This document shows positions 52,968 through 61,515 of a stretch of DNA of 64,000 bases, piece after piece (within the stretch, counting starts at the first letter, position 1; every line of letters begins with the position of its first letter). The notes under the pieces were generated by a model. It was not told the origin of the DNA and did no database searches. It saw only the letters and a list, made by a program, of their open reading frames with translations. This DNA comes from Leucothrix mucor DSM 2157 (GTDB lineage Bacteria > Pseudomonadota > Gammaproteobacteria > Thiotrichales > Thiotrichaceae), in NCBI RefSeq assembly GCF_000419525.1, contig NZ_ATTE01000001.1, forward strand, positions 4,942,001 to 5,006,000. Reading direction: 5' to 3'. A program made the position numbers and the translations under genes.

Positions 52968-54308
52968 ATGACACAATTAAATGAAACGCATGGCCCGTCG
53001 CTACAAAGCTGGCTAAACTCAGCTAATGTGGAAGGGACTGACTTTCCCATTCAGAACTTGCCATTTGCAGAGTTTCGCCGAGCGGGAAGCGATGAGGCTT
53101 TTCGGGGTGGTGTGGCCATTGGTGATCAGGTTATTGATCTTGCCGCGCTGAATAACGCTTATTTACAAGGCTCCTTGGGCGACTTATTGACGGCTGAGGC
53201 GGCGATTGCTTTGGCGGCTGCGGCTCAGTCTAGTTTGAATGAATTGATGTCATTGGGGCCGGTGCATTGGTCGGCGCTGCGTTTGGGATTGTCGCGTGGT
53301 TTACGAGCAGGTGCAGCGCATGAGTCAGTGATTGCAGCGTGTTTAGTCGCCCAGTCAGATGCGGCATATGCGCTACCCGCCCGAATTGGCGATTACACCG
53401 ACTTTTATGCCTCTATTCACCATGCCACTAATATTGGTCGCTTATTTCGTCCGGATAATCCATTGCTGCCAAATTATCAGTGGATTCCCATTGGTTATCA
53501 TGGCCGCAGTTCGTCGATTAATGTGTCTGGTGCAGATTTTCCACGCCCGCACAGTCAGATGAAAGCGCCAGATGCGGAAAAGCCTGTTTACGGTCCTTGT
53601 AAGCGTTTGGACTATGAGCTGGAAGTCGGTATTTTTATTGGCCAAGGCAATGCGCAAGGGCAGACGGTGACGATGGATGACGCTGAAGCGCATGTGTTTG
53701 GTTTGTGCTTGCTGAATGATTGGTCGGCGCGTGATATTCAGGCGTGGGAATACCAACCATTAGGGCCGTTTTTATCCAAGAATTTTGCCAGCACATTATC
53801 GCCTTGGGTGGTGACCATGGAGGCATTGTTGCCTTATCGCAGTGCCTGGACGCGTCCGGAAACTGACCCGCAGCCATTAGATTATCTGGAGTCTGCCCAA
53901 AACCGCGCAGCCGGTGGCTTTGATATGCAATTGGAAGTGTTAGTAGAAACGGCACAAATGCGCGAGCAGGGATTAGCGCCTCATCGCTTAGGCCTAAGTA
54001 ATTTTGACTACTCCTATTGGACCGTTGCTCAAATGGTGACGCATCACACGGTGAATGGTTGTAATTTACAAGCCGGTGATTTGTTTGGTAGTGGCACAAT
54101 GTCTGGCCCGCATGCGGGTAGCGAGGGTGCGATGATCGAGTTGACCAAAGGGGGTAAAGAGCCTGTGACGCTAAGCAATGGCGAAGTGCGTACCTTTCTG
54201 GAAGATGGCGACCGCGTGATTATGCGGGGCTGGTGCGATAGAGCAGGCGCTAAGCGTATCGGCTTTGGTGAAATGAGCAGCACGATTTTGCCAGCGATTA
54301 AAGCCTAA
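52968..54308 (+). CDS. fahA: fumarylacetoacetase
   Basis: 446 aa from ATG 52968 (gaggg upstream; the TTG at 52953 is less likely). Cleaves fumarylacetoacetate to fumarate and acetoacetate, the last step of the homogentisate pathway. Landmarks: DYTDFYASIHHATNIGRLFR (metal Asp and catalytic His), LPNYQWIPIGYHGRSSS, KRLDYELEVGIFIG (metal Glu residues), NDWSARDIQAWEYQPLGPF and GDLFGSGTMSGP. Homogentisate 1,2-dioxygenase and maleylacetoacetate isomerase are not in this window. Confidence 0.95.
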   Translation: MTQLNETHGPSLQSWLNSANVEGTDFPIQNLPFAEFRRAGSDEAFRGGVAIGDQVIDLAALNNAYLQGSLGDLLTAEAAIALAAAAQSSLNELMSLGPVHWSALRLGLSRGLRAGAAHESVIAACLVAQSDAAYALPARIGDYTDFYASIHHATNIGRLFRPDNPLLPNYQWIPIGYHGRSSSINVSGADFPRPHSQMKAPDAEKPVYGPCKRLDYELEVGIFIGQGNAQGQTVTMDDAEAHVFGLCLLNDWSARDIQAWEYQPLGPFLSKNFASTLSPWVVTMEALLPYRSAWTRPETDPQPLDYLESAQNRAAGGFDMQLEVLVETAQMREQGLAPHRLGLSNFDYSYWTVAQMVTHHTVNGCNLQAGDLFGSGTMSGPHAGSEGAMIELTKGGKEPVTLSNGEVRTFLEDGDRVIMRGWCDRAGAKRIGFGEMSSTILPAIKA

Positions 54309-54395
54309 GCAAAAGAATGAGTCTGCCTGTTTAGCGAGTCATATTGAGTGAGTGTACTTCTATAGATGCTCCTCAATATTGGTTTGCAGGCATTA

Positions 54396-54860
54396 TTAGG
54401 TTCTGCAAACCGGCTGCCCGTATTCTTTAATGCTTTCCAGTACAATGGATGAGGAGGCATCTTTTACACCCGGTAAATACAAAATCTTATTTTCCAGAAA
54501 CTGACTAAAGCTCGGTAAATCCTTCGCCGTGACATTCAGCATAAAATCGGTATTGCCAGAGATTTTATGGCAAGCCTGTACTTCGGGGTAGGTCAGCACC
54601 GCTTGCTTAAACTGCGTGGCTGCTTGGCTATCATGGCGAGTGATTTTTACCTGCACAAACGCGCGAACTTCCTGCCCCAGTGCGGCGCTATCCAAAGCAA
54701 TCGTAAAGTGACGGATAATGCCAGCTTGCTCTAATGACTGTACTCGGCGCTGAGTGGCCGAGGCGGAGAGGTTTATATGCTCACCGAGTTTTGCCCAGCT
54801 AATGCGGGCATCAACGCGCAGGTGGTTGAGAATGGCAATATCAAACGAATCCAAAGTCAT
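54396..54860 (-). CDS. Lrp/AsnC family regulator
   Basis: 154 aa. N-terminal HTH (DIAILNHLRVDARISWAKLG, INLSASATQRRVQSLEQAGI) and C-terminal RAM ligand domain (AFVQVKITRH, ACHKISGNTDFMLNVTAKDL, LPGVKDASSSIVLESIKE). The family senses amino acids. Convergent with the tyrosine catabolism genes, so a Tyr- or Phe-responsive regulator of that operon is a fair guess. Confidence 0.92.
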   Translation of the reverse strand: MTLDSFDIAILNHLRVDARISWAKLGEHINLSASATQRRVQSLEQAGIIRHFTIALDSAALGQEVRAFVQVKITRHDSQAATQFKQAVLTYPEVQACHKISGNTDFMLNVTAKDLPSFSQFLENKILYLPGVKDASSSIVLESIKEYGQPVCRT

Positions 54861-54885
54861 GCAGTTGGCCTGTGAGGGTAAGCGT

Positions 54886-55305
54886 TTAGAGAATCATGCG
54901 GAGCGCGGCATAGGTAATGATATTAAAGGCTGCCGCTTTTAATAGTTGGTTTCTAAATGAGATTGTCGTGTTTTTTTCATAGGATTCGCAATAGGTATCC
55001 GCGTAAATCCAGTAAATCACATACGACAAGCCCAACAGAAACAGTACAAAACCCACTGTGTCGATAGCATACACAATCGGGTAAACCTTAGGTTGTGGCT
55101 GATCTTCAAATAATCCGATGGTCCAACGCCATGCCCAGTGGTGGGTGGTTGAGTCGATATATTTTAGCTGTTCAAGCAGTAACTGCCACAAATGGCCGAT
55201 CCACAAGAATAATCCAGCGCCATACAGCGTCAGGTATTTCTTAAGGCGCTTAATTTCGAGATGTCCATGTTGCACCTGTTTGAGCTTGCGGTATTTTGAA
55301 TCCAT
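54886..55305 (-). CDS. small membrane protein of unknown function
   Basis: 139 aa from ATG 55305. Basic N-terminus (KYRKLKQVQHGHLEIKRLKK), then hydrophobic segments at ~27-47 (LTLYGAGLFLWIGHLWQLLL), ~80-105 (IVYAIDTVGFVLFLLGLSYV) and ~120-139. Several Trp/His in the first loop (STTHHWAWRWTIG). No family recognised. It lies between the Lrp gene and dispersed repeat copy 2. Confidence 0.65.
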   Translation of the reverse strand: MDSKYRKLKQVQHGHLEIKRLKKYLTLYGAGLFLWIGHLWQLLLEQLKYIDSTTHHWAWRWTIGLFEDQPQPKVYPIVYAIDTVGFVLFLLGLSYVIYWIYADTYCESYEKNTTISFRNQLLKAAAFNIITYAALRMIL

Positions 55306-55358
55306 GTTCGGAGAATGGCTGGGTTTAGTTTTTCTATTCAAAGTCTAAATTTATCTCA

Positions 55359-55495
55359 CTTGATGCGGTGCAGCAAAATCCCTACTATAGGTCCCGTAAG
55401 ATGATTTCCTCCTCCTCGACCAGTCGGAGACCTTTAACGAAAGCCACTTTGTTATCTGTCTCCCTCTGGTTTTTTAATGCCTGCGATTTGGCAAT
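55359..55495. repeat. 137-bp dispersed repeat, copy 2
   Basis: Direct repeat of 50869-51006 with a one-base deletion (GTTATCTGTC for GTTACTCTGTC) and a few substitutions concentrated at the 5' end. Same orientation, 4.5 kb apart. It occupies most of the gap between the membrane-protein gene and sthA; the remaining 55496-55654 holds only the sthA leader. Confidence 0.85.
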
Positions 55496-55654
55496 CCTTG
55501 TTTCCCCTCCCATTTAATATCTATTTTCTCAATAGCTTCTGAAGGTTTTCCAGCAATCAAGCGAATCCTGTTAGACTAGCGGCTGAATTTTCGTTAACTT
55601 ATCGAGAATTGCTATCTTTGTCTAAATCAACGCCTATTGCACGGAATCTTTCTG

Positions 55655-57139
55655 ATGAATGCACCCTCTGAAAAAAAAGCCAAGCCATCTGCTGAAAAGC
55701 CTGCCCCAAGTCCGAAGAAGATTACCTTCAAGGTTATTCCTAAAAACCAATACGATCTAATTGTTATTGGTAGTGGTCCGGGAGGACGCAGCGCAGCGAT
55801 TCAGGGCTCCAAGCTTGGAAAGCGGGTATTGGTGATTGAGAAAGGGCAAAAGATCGGCGGTGTATCTGTGCATACCGGTACCATTCCCAGTAAAACCATG
55901 CGCGAGACGGTATTGAACCTGTCGGGTATGCGCGAGCGTGAATTTTACGGCTTGAGCTATCGGGTTAAGGAAAATATTACGGCAACCGATATTTTGGAGC
56001 GTTTGAATAAAACCTTGTCGCATGAGGTGGAGATTCAGGAAGTCCAATTTAACCGTAACCAAATTGAGACCATGTACGGCAAGGCCAGCTTTGAAGATGC
56101 GAACCACTTAAGTGTAAGCATGGAGCATGGTGAAATCGTAATGGTACGTGGTGCGATGATTGTTATCGCGACCGGAACACGTCCTTATCGCCCGGACTAT
56201 GTGCCATTTAATGGCCAGACCGTGATTGATAGTGACGAGCTGCTTAAATTAAAGAAAATTCCTAGCTCATTGGCGGTAGTCGGTGCTGGTGTTATCGGGC
56301 TGGAATATGCCACGATTTTTAGTGCGCTGGATGTTTCAGTGACGCTGATTGATCCGCGCACCAAGATTCTGGATTTCGTTGATCGGGAGATCATGCAGTA
56401 CATGGTGAATCAGTTACGTGATCGTGGCGTGACATTCCGCTTGGGCCATAAGGTCGAGCGTATTGAGCGTGACCATGCCAGTGGGCGTCATTTATGCCAT
56501 TTGCAAAGTGGTCGCTTGGTTAAAGCTGAAATGGTGTTGTTTGCAGCGGGTCGTGTGGGCGCAACGGCTAACCTTGGGCTGGAAAACTGTGGCCTAGAAG
56601 TGGATGACCGTGGCCGTGTGACGGTTGATGAAAACTTCCGGACGTCAGTTAGCAATATTTACGCGGTGGGTGATGTAATCGGCTTCCCAAGTCTGGCATC
56701 TACGTCGATGGAGCAGGGGCGAGTTGCGGTTTGCCGGGCGTATCAGCAACCAATGAGCGAGACTTCAGAATACTTCCCATATGGAATCTATTCCGTGCCA
56801 GAAATTTCTATGGTGGGAATGACTGAAGAAGATGTGCAGAAGCGTGATATTCCTTATGAAGTGGGTGTAGCGCGTTTCCGTGAGACTGCACGTGGTCAGA
56901 TTATGGGATTAACCAGCGGCTTGATGAAATGTATCTTCTCTATTAAGACGCAGCGTTTGCTTGGTGTGCATATTGTAGGAGAGGGTGCGACGGAGCTAGT
57001 ACATATTGGTCAGGCAGTTATGGCGCACAAAGGGACGCTGAACTTCTTTATTGATAACACCTTTAACTATCCGACCTTGGCAGAAGCTTACAAAATTGCC
57101 GCGCTGGATGCTTTGAGCCGGATGCCGGTTTCTAAGTAA
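55655..57139 (+). CDS. sthA: soluble pyridine nucleotide transhydrogenase
   Basis: 494 aa from ATG 55655 (a TTG six codons upstream is possible). FAD flavoprotein of the dihydrolipoamide-dehydrogenase fold that transfers hydride from NADPH to NAD+. FAD loop VIGSGPGGRSAAIQGSKL; NAD(P) loop VVGAGVIGLEYATIFSALD; second FAD segment NIYAVGDVIGF; dimer interface EISMVGMTEEDV. The redox-disulfide position reads GVSVHTGTIPSKT with no cysteine, as expected for SthA, which usually keeps at most one Cys there. The ~30-residue Lys/Pro/Ala-rich N-terminal extension is unusual. Confidence 0.94.
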   Translation: MNAPSEKKAKPSAEKPAPSPKKITFKVIPKNQYDLIVIGSGPGGRSAAIQGSKLGKRVLVIEKGQKIGGVSVHTGTIPSKTMRETVLNLSGMREREFYGLSYRVKENITATDILERLNKTLSHEVEIQEVQFNRNQIETMYGKASFEDANHLSVSMEHGEIVMVRGAMIVIATGTRPYRPDYVPFNGQTVIDSDELLKLKKIPSSLAVVGAGVIGLEYATIFSALDVSVTLIDPRTKILDFVDREIMQYMVNQLRDRGVTFRLGHKVERIERDHASGRHLCHLQSGRLVKAEMVLFAAGRVGATANLGLENCGLEVDDRGRVTVDENFRTSVSNIYAVGDVIGFPSLASTSMEQGRVAVCRAYQQPMSETSEYFPYGIYSVPEISMVGMTEEDVQKRDIPYEVGVARFRETARGQIMGLTSGLMKCIFSIKTQRLLGVHIVGEGATELVHIGQAVMAHKGTLNFFIDNTFNYPTLAEAYKIAALDALSRMPVSK

Positions 57140-57153
57140 GTATTGATATCAAG

Positions 57154-57189
57154 ATTGCCGGAGCTTTGCTTGTTGCAGGCTCTGGCAAT
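57154..57189 (+). terminator. hairpin after sthA
   Basis: ATTGCCGGAGC / GCTCTGGCAAT form an 11-bp stem (one G-T pair) with a 14-base loop, followed by a short T/A stretch, 15 bases after the sthA stop. Confidence 0.55.
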
Positions 57190-57210
57190 TTAGATGAGGC
57201 CTCGTTAGGC

Positions 57211-57321
57211 TGCCTAACTGCCTAACTGCCTAACTGCCTAACTGCCTAACTGCCTAACTGCCTAACTGCCTAACTGCCTAACTGCCTAACTGCCTAACTG
57301 CCTAACTGCCTAACTGCCTAA
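57211..57321. repeat. 8-bp tandem repeat TGCCTAAC, ~13.9 copies
   Basis: 111 bases of perfect TGCCTAAC head-to-tail, starting right after GTTAGGC (the complement of GCCTAAC, so the first unit can fold back) and ending on the base before the stop codon of the MoeB-like gene. It lies in the convergent gap of sthA and moeB. There are no spacers, so it is not a CRISPR. Absolute uniformity suggests active slippage. Confidence 0.97.
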
Positions 57322-58074
57322 TTAACTACTTTGCTGATTTGAGCAGGCGGTGCAATTTGGATTTTTTGGAAGCTTCATACGTTGCCATTCCAAATATTGA
57401 GCATCCAGCATTAACAGCGTTCCTACCAAAGCTGGTCGACCGAGCAATACATTAATTGTTTCCTGAGCTTGCATGGTACCGATAATGCCAACCACTGGCG
57501 CTAATACCCCTTCTAACGCACAGGTCACACTTTCAATTCCAGTATCCGGATACAGGCATTGATAACAAGGGCTGCCCGTAACTCGGGAATCAAAGGTACT
57601 AACTTGTCCTTCCTGACGAATAGCGGCACCTGAAACCAGAGGCTTGCGTGCTTTTATGCAGGCACGGTTTAACTCAAAACGGCTAGGGAAGTTGTCAGTG
57701 CAGTCCACGACCACATCCGCCAACGCAATGTGATGCGCCAAATCCTCATCGCTAAGCTCTCTGGCAACGGTGGTGACTTTGGTTAATGGATTAAGTGACC
57801 CTATAAACTGTCGGGCCGAGTCTACTTTAAGCTGGCCAACTGTCTTTTCAGTATGAATCACTTGTCGCTGAAGGTTCGAGCGCTCCACAATATCAAAGTC
57901 GCTAAGCACCAAATGCCCCGCACCTGCCGCAGCTAAGTACATGGCAACCGGTGAGCCAAGGCCGCCCATACCAATAATTAAGACTCGGGCATCTAATAGC
58001 TGTTGCTGGCCCGACTCGCCAATTGCCGTGAGGCGAATTTGCCGGTCATAGCGTTCACGTTGTTCTGGCGTCAT
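57322..58074 (-). CDS. moeB: MoeB/ThiF/HesA family E1-like adenylyltransferase
   Basis: 250 aa from ATG 58074. It activates the C-terminal Gly-Gly of a MoaD- or ThiS-type sulfur carrier with ATP. Landmarks: RYDRQIRLTAIGESGQQQLL, nucleotide loop IIGMGGLGSPVAMYLAAAG, DFDIVERSNLQRQ, VVDCTDNFPSRFELNRAC, zinc ligands in PCYQCLYP and NCTACSN, and VTCALEGVLAPVVGIIG. Length and motifs suit MoeB (molybdopterin) or ThiF (thiamine); no carrier gene is adjacent. The stop codon touches the TGCCTAAC repeat. Confidence 0.88.
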   Translation of the reverse strand: MTPEQRERYDRQIRLTAIGESGQQQLLDARVLIIGMGGLGSPVAMYLAAAGAGHLVLSDFDIVERSNLQRQVIHTEKTVGQLKVDSARQFIGSLNPLTKVTTVARELSDEDLAHHIALADVVVDCTDNFPSRFELNRACIKARKPLVSGAAIRQEGQVSTFDSRVTGSPCYQCLYPDTGIESVTCALEGVLAPVVGIIGTMQAQETINVLLGRPALVGTLLMLDAQYLEWQRMKLPKNPNCTACSNQQSS

Positions 58075-58244
58075 GATTGGATGAGTCCTGACTTGAAGTT
58101 GAAACATAGACGCTATTCAAATTCATGAGCACCTGTTTCGACTTGTAATAGAGGGGAATAAGAGCCGATATGCAAACGAGGCAATCGGATCTGTTTGGGT
58201 AACTGACTATATTGGATTTTTTGGTAAGCGACAAACGCAAAAAA

Positions 58245-58262
58245 GGCAACCCGAAGGCTGCC
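58245..58262 (-). terminator. Rho-independent terminator of the 58290 gene
   Basis: On the minus strand GGCAGCC-TTCG-GGTTGCC followed by TTTTTT: a 7-bp stem with a stable tetraloop and T6 run, 28 bases after the stop of the secreted-protein gene. Confidence 0.9.
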
Positions 58263-58289
58263 TAAAGGACTATCGCCAAGGCGATTATT

Positions 58290-58790
58290 TTAGTTGGCAA
58301 TCCAGATCGTGGCAGAGCCGCCGACTGAGCCACTGTTCCAGGTACTGCTACCATGGATATTGTTACCACGATGACCGTGTGAGTTGTTGTGGTGTCTTTG
58401 TGAACCGCACTTCACGTTATTCTTAGTTAAACGATTAATGTTAACGCGAGCGTTGTGTAAGCGACTCTTTAAAGTATTACGCTCCCACTGCGTCAGCCCG
58501 CCGCGACGCATTTTTTGCTCTAAGCGTTTAATATCCTGCTGTTCGTTTTGCAGGCGTCGTGCTTCCTTTGGGGTGATACGGCAAGTTTTGATTCCTTGCT
58601 TAATCATGGTTGCTTGCTGACGCTGCTCTTGGTTGATCCAGGGTGCCGGAGCATGGTTAGGTTGAGCATTATGATGAGAGTGGTTGGTGTTGGCCCAAGT
58701 GGATGACGTTACTAATGTATGTGCACTGGCTTGGCTTGCACCTATGATTAAAGTACCTGCGATACCAGTAAGTAGTAATTGTTTTAACAT
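58290..58790 (-). CDS. secreted His/Asn-rich protein with conserved basic helical core
   Basis: 166 aa. Signal peptide MLKQLLLTGIAGTLIIGASQ (cleavage after ASA). A His/Asn/Pro-rich stretch follows, then a core (residues ~60-125) ITPKEARRLQNEQQDIKRLE, GLTQWERNTLKSRLHNARVN that matches small exported helical proteins of proteobacteria with an ITxxEARRLxxEQ...LTxxER pattern. A His/Asn/Gly-rich tail ends it. Two cysteines (TCRIT, VKCGS) may pair. Metal binding by the His clusters is plausible; function unknown. Confidence 0.7.
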   Translation of the reverse strand: MLKQLLLTGIAGTLIIGASQASAHTLVTSSTWANTNHSHHNAQPNHAPAPWINQEQRQQATMIKQGIKTCRITPKEARRLQNEQQDIKRLEQKMRRGGLTQWERNTLKSRLHNARVNINRLTKNNVKCGSQRHHNNSHGHRGNNIHGSSTWNSGSVGGSATIWIAN

Positions 58791-59344
58791 GAGTGTCTCT
58801 CCGTTGTGTTGAAAGATTAATTTATCTAATTTTGTTGTTGTAATTGTTAATGCGCGTGAGGGGCGACAAACGGCTCATATTCCTGAATTCTTTACAAAGC
58901 CTTAACAGTTCGGGCGTATTTTGATTGTTTCATGTTGGAAAGCTGCCACAGGGTTGAATGGCTATTCTTTAAAGTGAAGAGATTCATGAGGGCTAAAGAA
59001 GACGAGAGGTATCAAAATTAATTTATTTTCTGATTTTAAAAATGAACCCGTGTCGTGACTTGTACGACAGCGGGGAGATTTTTGTAGAGGCCGAGTGATA
59101 GAATATTAAGCATTAGCAGGAATGAAAGGTACGTTTATTCGTTATTTGTATGTTTTTTATGCCAAATTTTAGTTTCGATGAACCGCCTGTAGTTTTTTTG
59201 TTCGGTTGGTCAGGAAGCAAATAAATTTTGTTGCTTTTTACCAACAGGCATAATAGTCTTACTTCCAAGAACACATTCTTGCCAGATTATTAGATATAAT
59301 TAATCTGAACAAACCTTAAAAATTTTTATTGTAGGGGAAATACT
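58791..59344. other. 554-bp AT-rich intergenic region upstream of the porin
   Basis: No ORF worth reporting. The part next to the porin (59230-59344) is AT-rich with a strong Shine-Dalgarno (taggggaa) and should carry the porin promoter and a long 5' leader. I see no RNA gene by eye. Confidence 0.5.
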
Positions 59345-60226
59345 ATGAAATTTAAGACATTAGCAATTGCTATTGCAGCAGCGACAGTTTCTACAGCAGC
59401 TATGGCTGACGGCCACATGGGCGCGCCAGAGCTGAAAATCAGTGGTGATGTTACAGTTGGTCTTTTCCAAGATAGCACTGGCGATTCTTCTTTCGGTGGT
59501 AACGGAAGTGAAGTTATCTTCAATGCAGAGCAGAAAGTTGGCGGCGTTACTTACTTCGGTAGCATGACTGCAAACGTTGCAGACTCTCAAATCGGTGGTG
59601 GCAACATCTCTACTGATGATCTGTATGTTGGTTTCAAAGGTGCATTCGGCGAAGTTCGCATGGGTGATACTGACAACGGTTGTGACGCAGTAGACACAGG
59701 TTGGGTTGTTGATGATGAGTTCATCTCTCATAACTCTGGTGGCTGTGCTGCTGGCGACCAGAACAATATCACTTACAAAGGCTCACGTGGCCCTGTGACT
59801 TATGCAATTGGTTACAGCCCAGATGTAGGATCAGGTGACGGCGCAACTGTTGCTGGCGAAAACACTGTTTCTTTGGGTATTGTTGGTAAAATTGGTCCTG
59901 CAGCAGTTAGCTTGGGTCACGAAGTCGCTGGCGATGACAGCAACACAGTGCTGGGTGTGTCAGGTAACTTTGGTCCTGTAGCTGTTGGTATTCGTGCTAG
60001 CAAGTTCGAAGATAACGATACAGATGTAGGTTACACTGCACAGTATTCTGCTCGCGGTAACAAGTTCTACATCGGTTACGGTGATGTTAACGATGATGCG
60101 AACACATTGTTCCTAGGCTACCAGCGTTCAATCGGTTCAAACACTACATTCATCACTGAGTATGTAAATACTGACATGTCTGGTGTTGATGATCAGTACG
60201 CAATTGCTCTGAAGCACGCATTCTAA
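59345..60226 (+). CDS. outer-membrane porin
   Basis: 293 aa. Signal peptide MKFKTLAIAIAAATVSTAAM (cleavage after AMA). The mature chain shows alternating beta-strand patterns typical of 16-stranded gram-negative porins: LKISGDVTVGLFQDS, VTYFGSMTANVADS, DDLYVGFKGAFGEVRMGDTD, FYIGYGDVNDD, and ends in ALKHAF with the terminal Phe recognised by the BAM machinery. Acidic and short for the family. Codon choice is uniform and the Shine-Dalgarno strong, so it is probably highly expressed. Own terminator follows. Confidence 0.92.
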   Translation: MKFKTLAIAIAAATVSTAAMADGHMGAPELKISGDVTVGLFQDSTGDSSFGGNGSEVIFNAEQKVGGVTYFGSMTANVADSQIGGGNISTDDLYVGFKGAFGEVRMGDTDNGCDAVDTGWVVDDEFISHNSGGCAAGDQNNITYKGSRGPVTYAIGYSPDVGSGDGATVAGENTVSLGIVGKIGPAAVSLGHEVAGDDSNTVLGVSGNFGPVAVGIRASKFEDNDTDVGYTAQYSARGNKFYIGYGDVNDDANTLFLGYQRSIGSNTTFITEYVNTDMSGVDDQYAIALKHAF

Positions 60227-60255
60227 TATCGCTTAACACGATATAAGAGTTAAAG

Positions 60256-60280
60256 AGGACAGCTTAGGCTGTCCTTTTTT
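60256..60280 (+). terminator. Rho-independent terminator of the porin gene
   Basis: AGGACAGC-TTAG-GCTGTCCT followed by TTTTT: perfect 8-bp stem and T-run, 29 bases after the stop. Confidence 0.95.
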
Positions 60281-60358
60281 GTGTCTGTCTTTAATAGGTT
60301 TTTGATAATTTTTCTTCTATAGTTGCGGGCATTCTTTTGATACTCAGGGAGCCTGTTA

Positions 60359-61501
60359 ATGCTATTCCATTCTAAGTTGCCAAATGTGAAAACCACGATT
60401 TTCACAGTGATGTCTCAGCTGGCATCCGAATATCAGGCTCTCAATCTTTCACAAGGCTTTCCGGACTTTAATGGCCCCGATGAGTTATTAGGCCGTGTGA
60501 CCGAGCACATGCGCTTGGGTCATAACCAATATGCACCAATGACTGGGGTGCAACCTCTGCGAGAAGCTATTACAGCAAAGGCATTGAGCTTATATCAAGC
60601 TAGCGTGGACACTGACCAAGAAATCACAGTGACCTCCGGCGCAACAGATGCCCTGTTCACCGCCATCACAACAATTGTAAGTACTGGCGATGAAGTGATT
60701 GTATTTGATCCTGCTTATGATTCTTACGAGCCTGCGATAGAGCTAGCGGGCGGAAAAGCTGTCCATATTCCATTATTAGCTCCAGATTTTAAGATCGATT
60801 GGCAGCAAGTTGAAGATAGTATTACGTCAAAGACTCGCGCCATTATTATGAACTCCCCGCATAATCCAACTGGCACCACCTTATCCGAGGCAGATATTCA
60901 GGCCCTACAGGCGATTGTCGCTAAGCATGATATTTTGCTGATCTCAGACGAGGTCTACGAGCACATCGTATTTGATGGCGAGCCGCACCTGAGTTTATTG
61001 CGCTACCCTGATCTTCGCGAACGCGCTTTTGTAAATTCATCGTTTGGTAAAACGTACCATGTGACAGGTTGGAAAATTGCTTACTGCATAGCGCCAGCAG
61101 AGTTAACGGCGGAGTTTCGCAAAGTCCATCAATATGTATCATTTTGCACGGTCTCGCCGATGCAGTTTGCACTCGCAGACTTTATGCAATCCAGTCCTCA
61201 TCATTTGGAGCTAGCCGATTTTTATCAGGCGAAGCGCGATCGCTTTGTGGCAGGTATACAGGATTCACGGTTTAAGCTATTACCTTGTGCGGGTACCTAC
61301 TTTCAGTTGTTGGATCACTCCGAAATTAGTGAGCTAGATGATGTAGCCTTGGCGCGTCAGCTGACGATAGAAAAGGGGATTGCCTCTATTCCTATTTCTG
61401 TATTTTATCAAACGCCACCTGCTCAGAAGATTCTGAGATTCTGCTTTGCTAAAAACGATGAAACACTCGATCGTGCAACGGAGTTGTTATGCACTATTTA
61501 A
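60359..61501 (+). CDS. ybdL: methionine aminotransferase (class I PLP enzyme, YbdL-like)
   Basis: 380 aa. PLP fold type I: LNLSQGFPDFNGPDEL, NQYAPMTGVQPLREAI, VTSGATDALFTAIT, MNSPHNPTGTTLSEAD, LISDEVYEHIVFDG, and the PLP lysine in SSFGKTYHVTGWKIAY. The SQGFPDFNGP and TGVQPLREAI segments suit YbdL/kynurenine-type aminotransferases that use methionine. Fourteen bases separate it from the ABC ATPase gene, so the three genes to 63434 may form one operon. Confidence 0.88.
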   Translation: MLFHSKLPNVKTTIFTVMSQLASEYQALNLSQGFPDFNGPDELLGRVTEHMRLGHNQYAPMTGVQPLREAITAKALSLYQASVDTDQEITVTSGATDALFTAITTIVSTGDEVIVFDPAYDSYEPAIELAGGKAVHIPLLAPDFKIDWQQVEDSITSKTRAIIMNSPHNPTGTTLSEADIQALQAIVAKHDILLISDEVYEHIVFDGEPHLSLLRYPDLRERAFVNSSFGKTYHVTGWKIAYCIAPAELTAEFRKVHQYVSFCTVSPMQFALADFMQSSPHHLELADFYQAKRDRFVAGIQDSRFKLLPCAGTYFQLLDHSEISELDDVALARQLTIEKGIASIPISVFYQTPPAQKILRFCFAKNDETLDRATELLCTI

Positions 61502-61515
61502 AGGGTGATCAGTAA

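Noticed and set aside
55859-55920. SthA damaged at the redox cysteine pair
   Set aside because: Loss of the active disulfide is normal for soluble transhydrogenases, so the gene is considered intact.
57211-57321. CRISPR array
   Set aside because: The 8-base unit is directly contiguous with no spacers and no cas genes are present.
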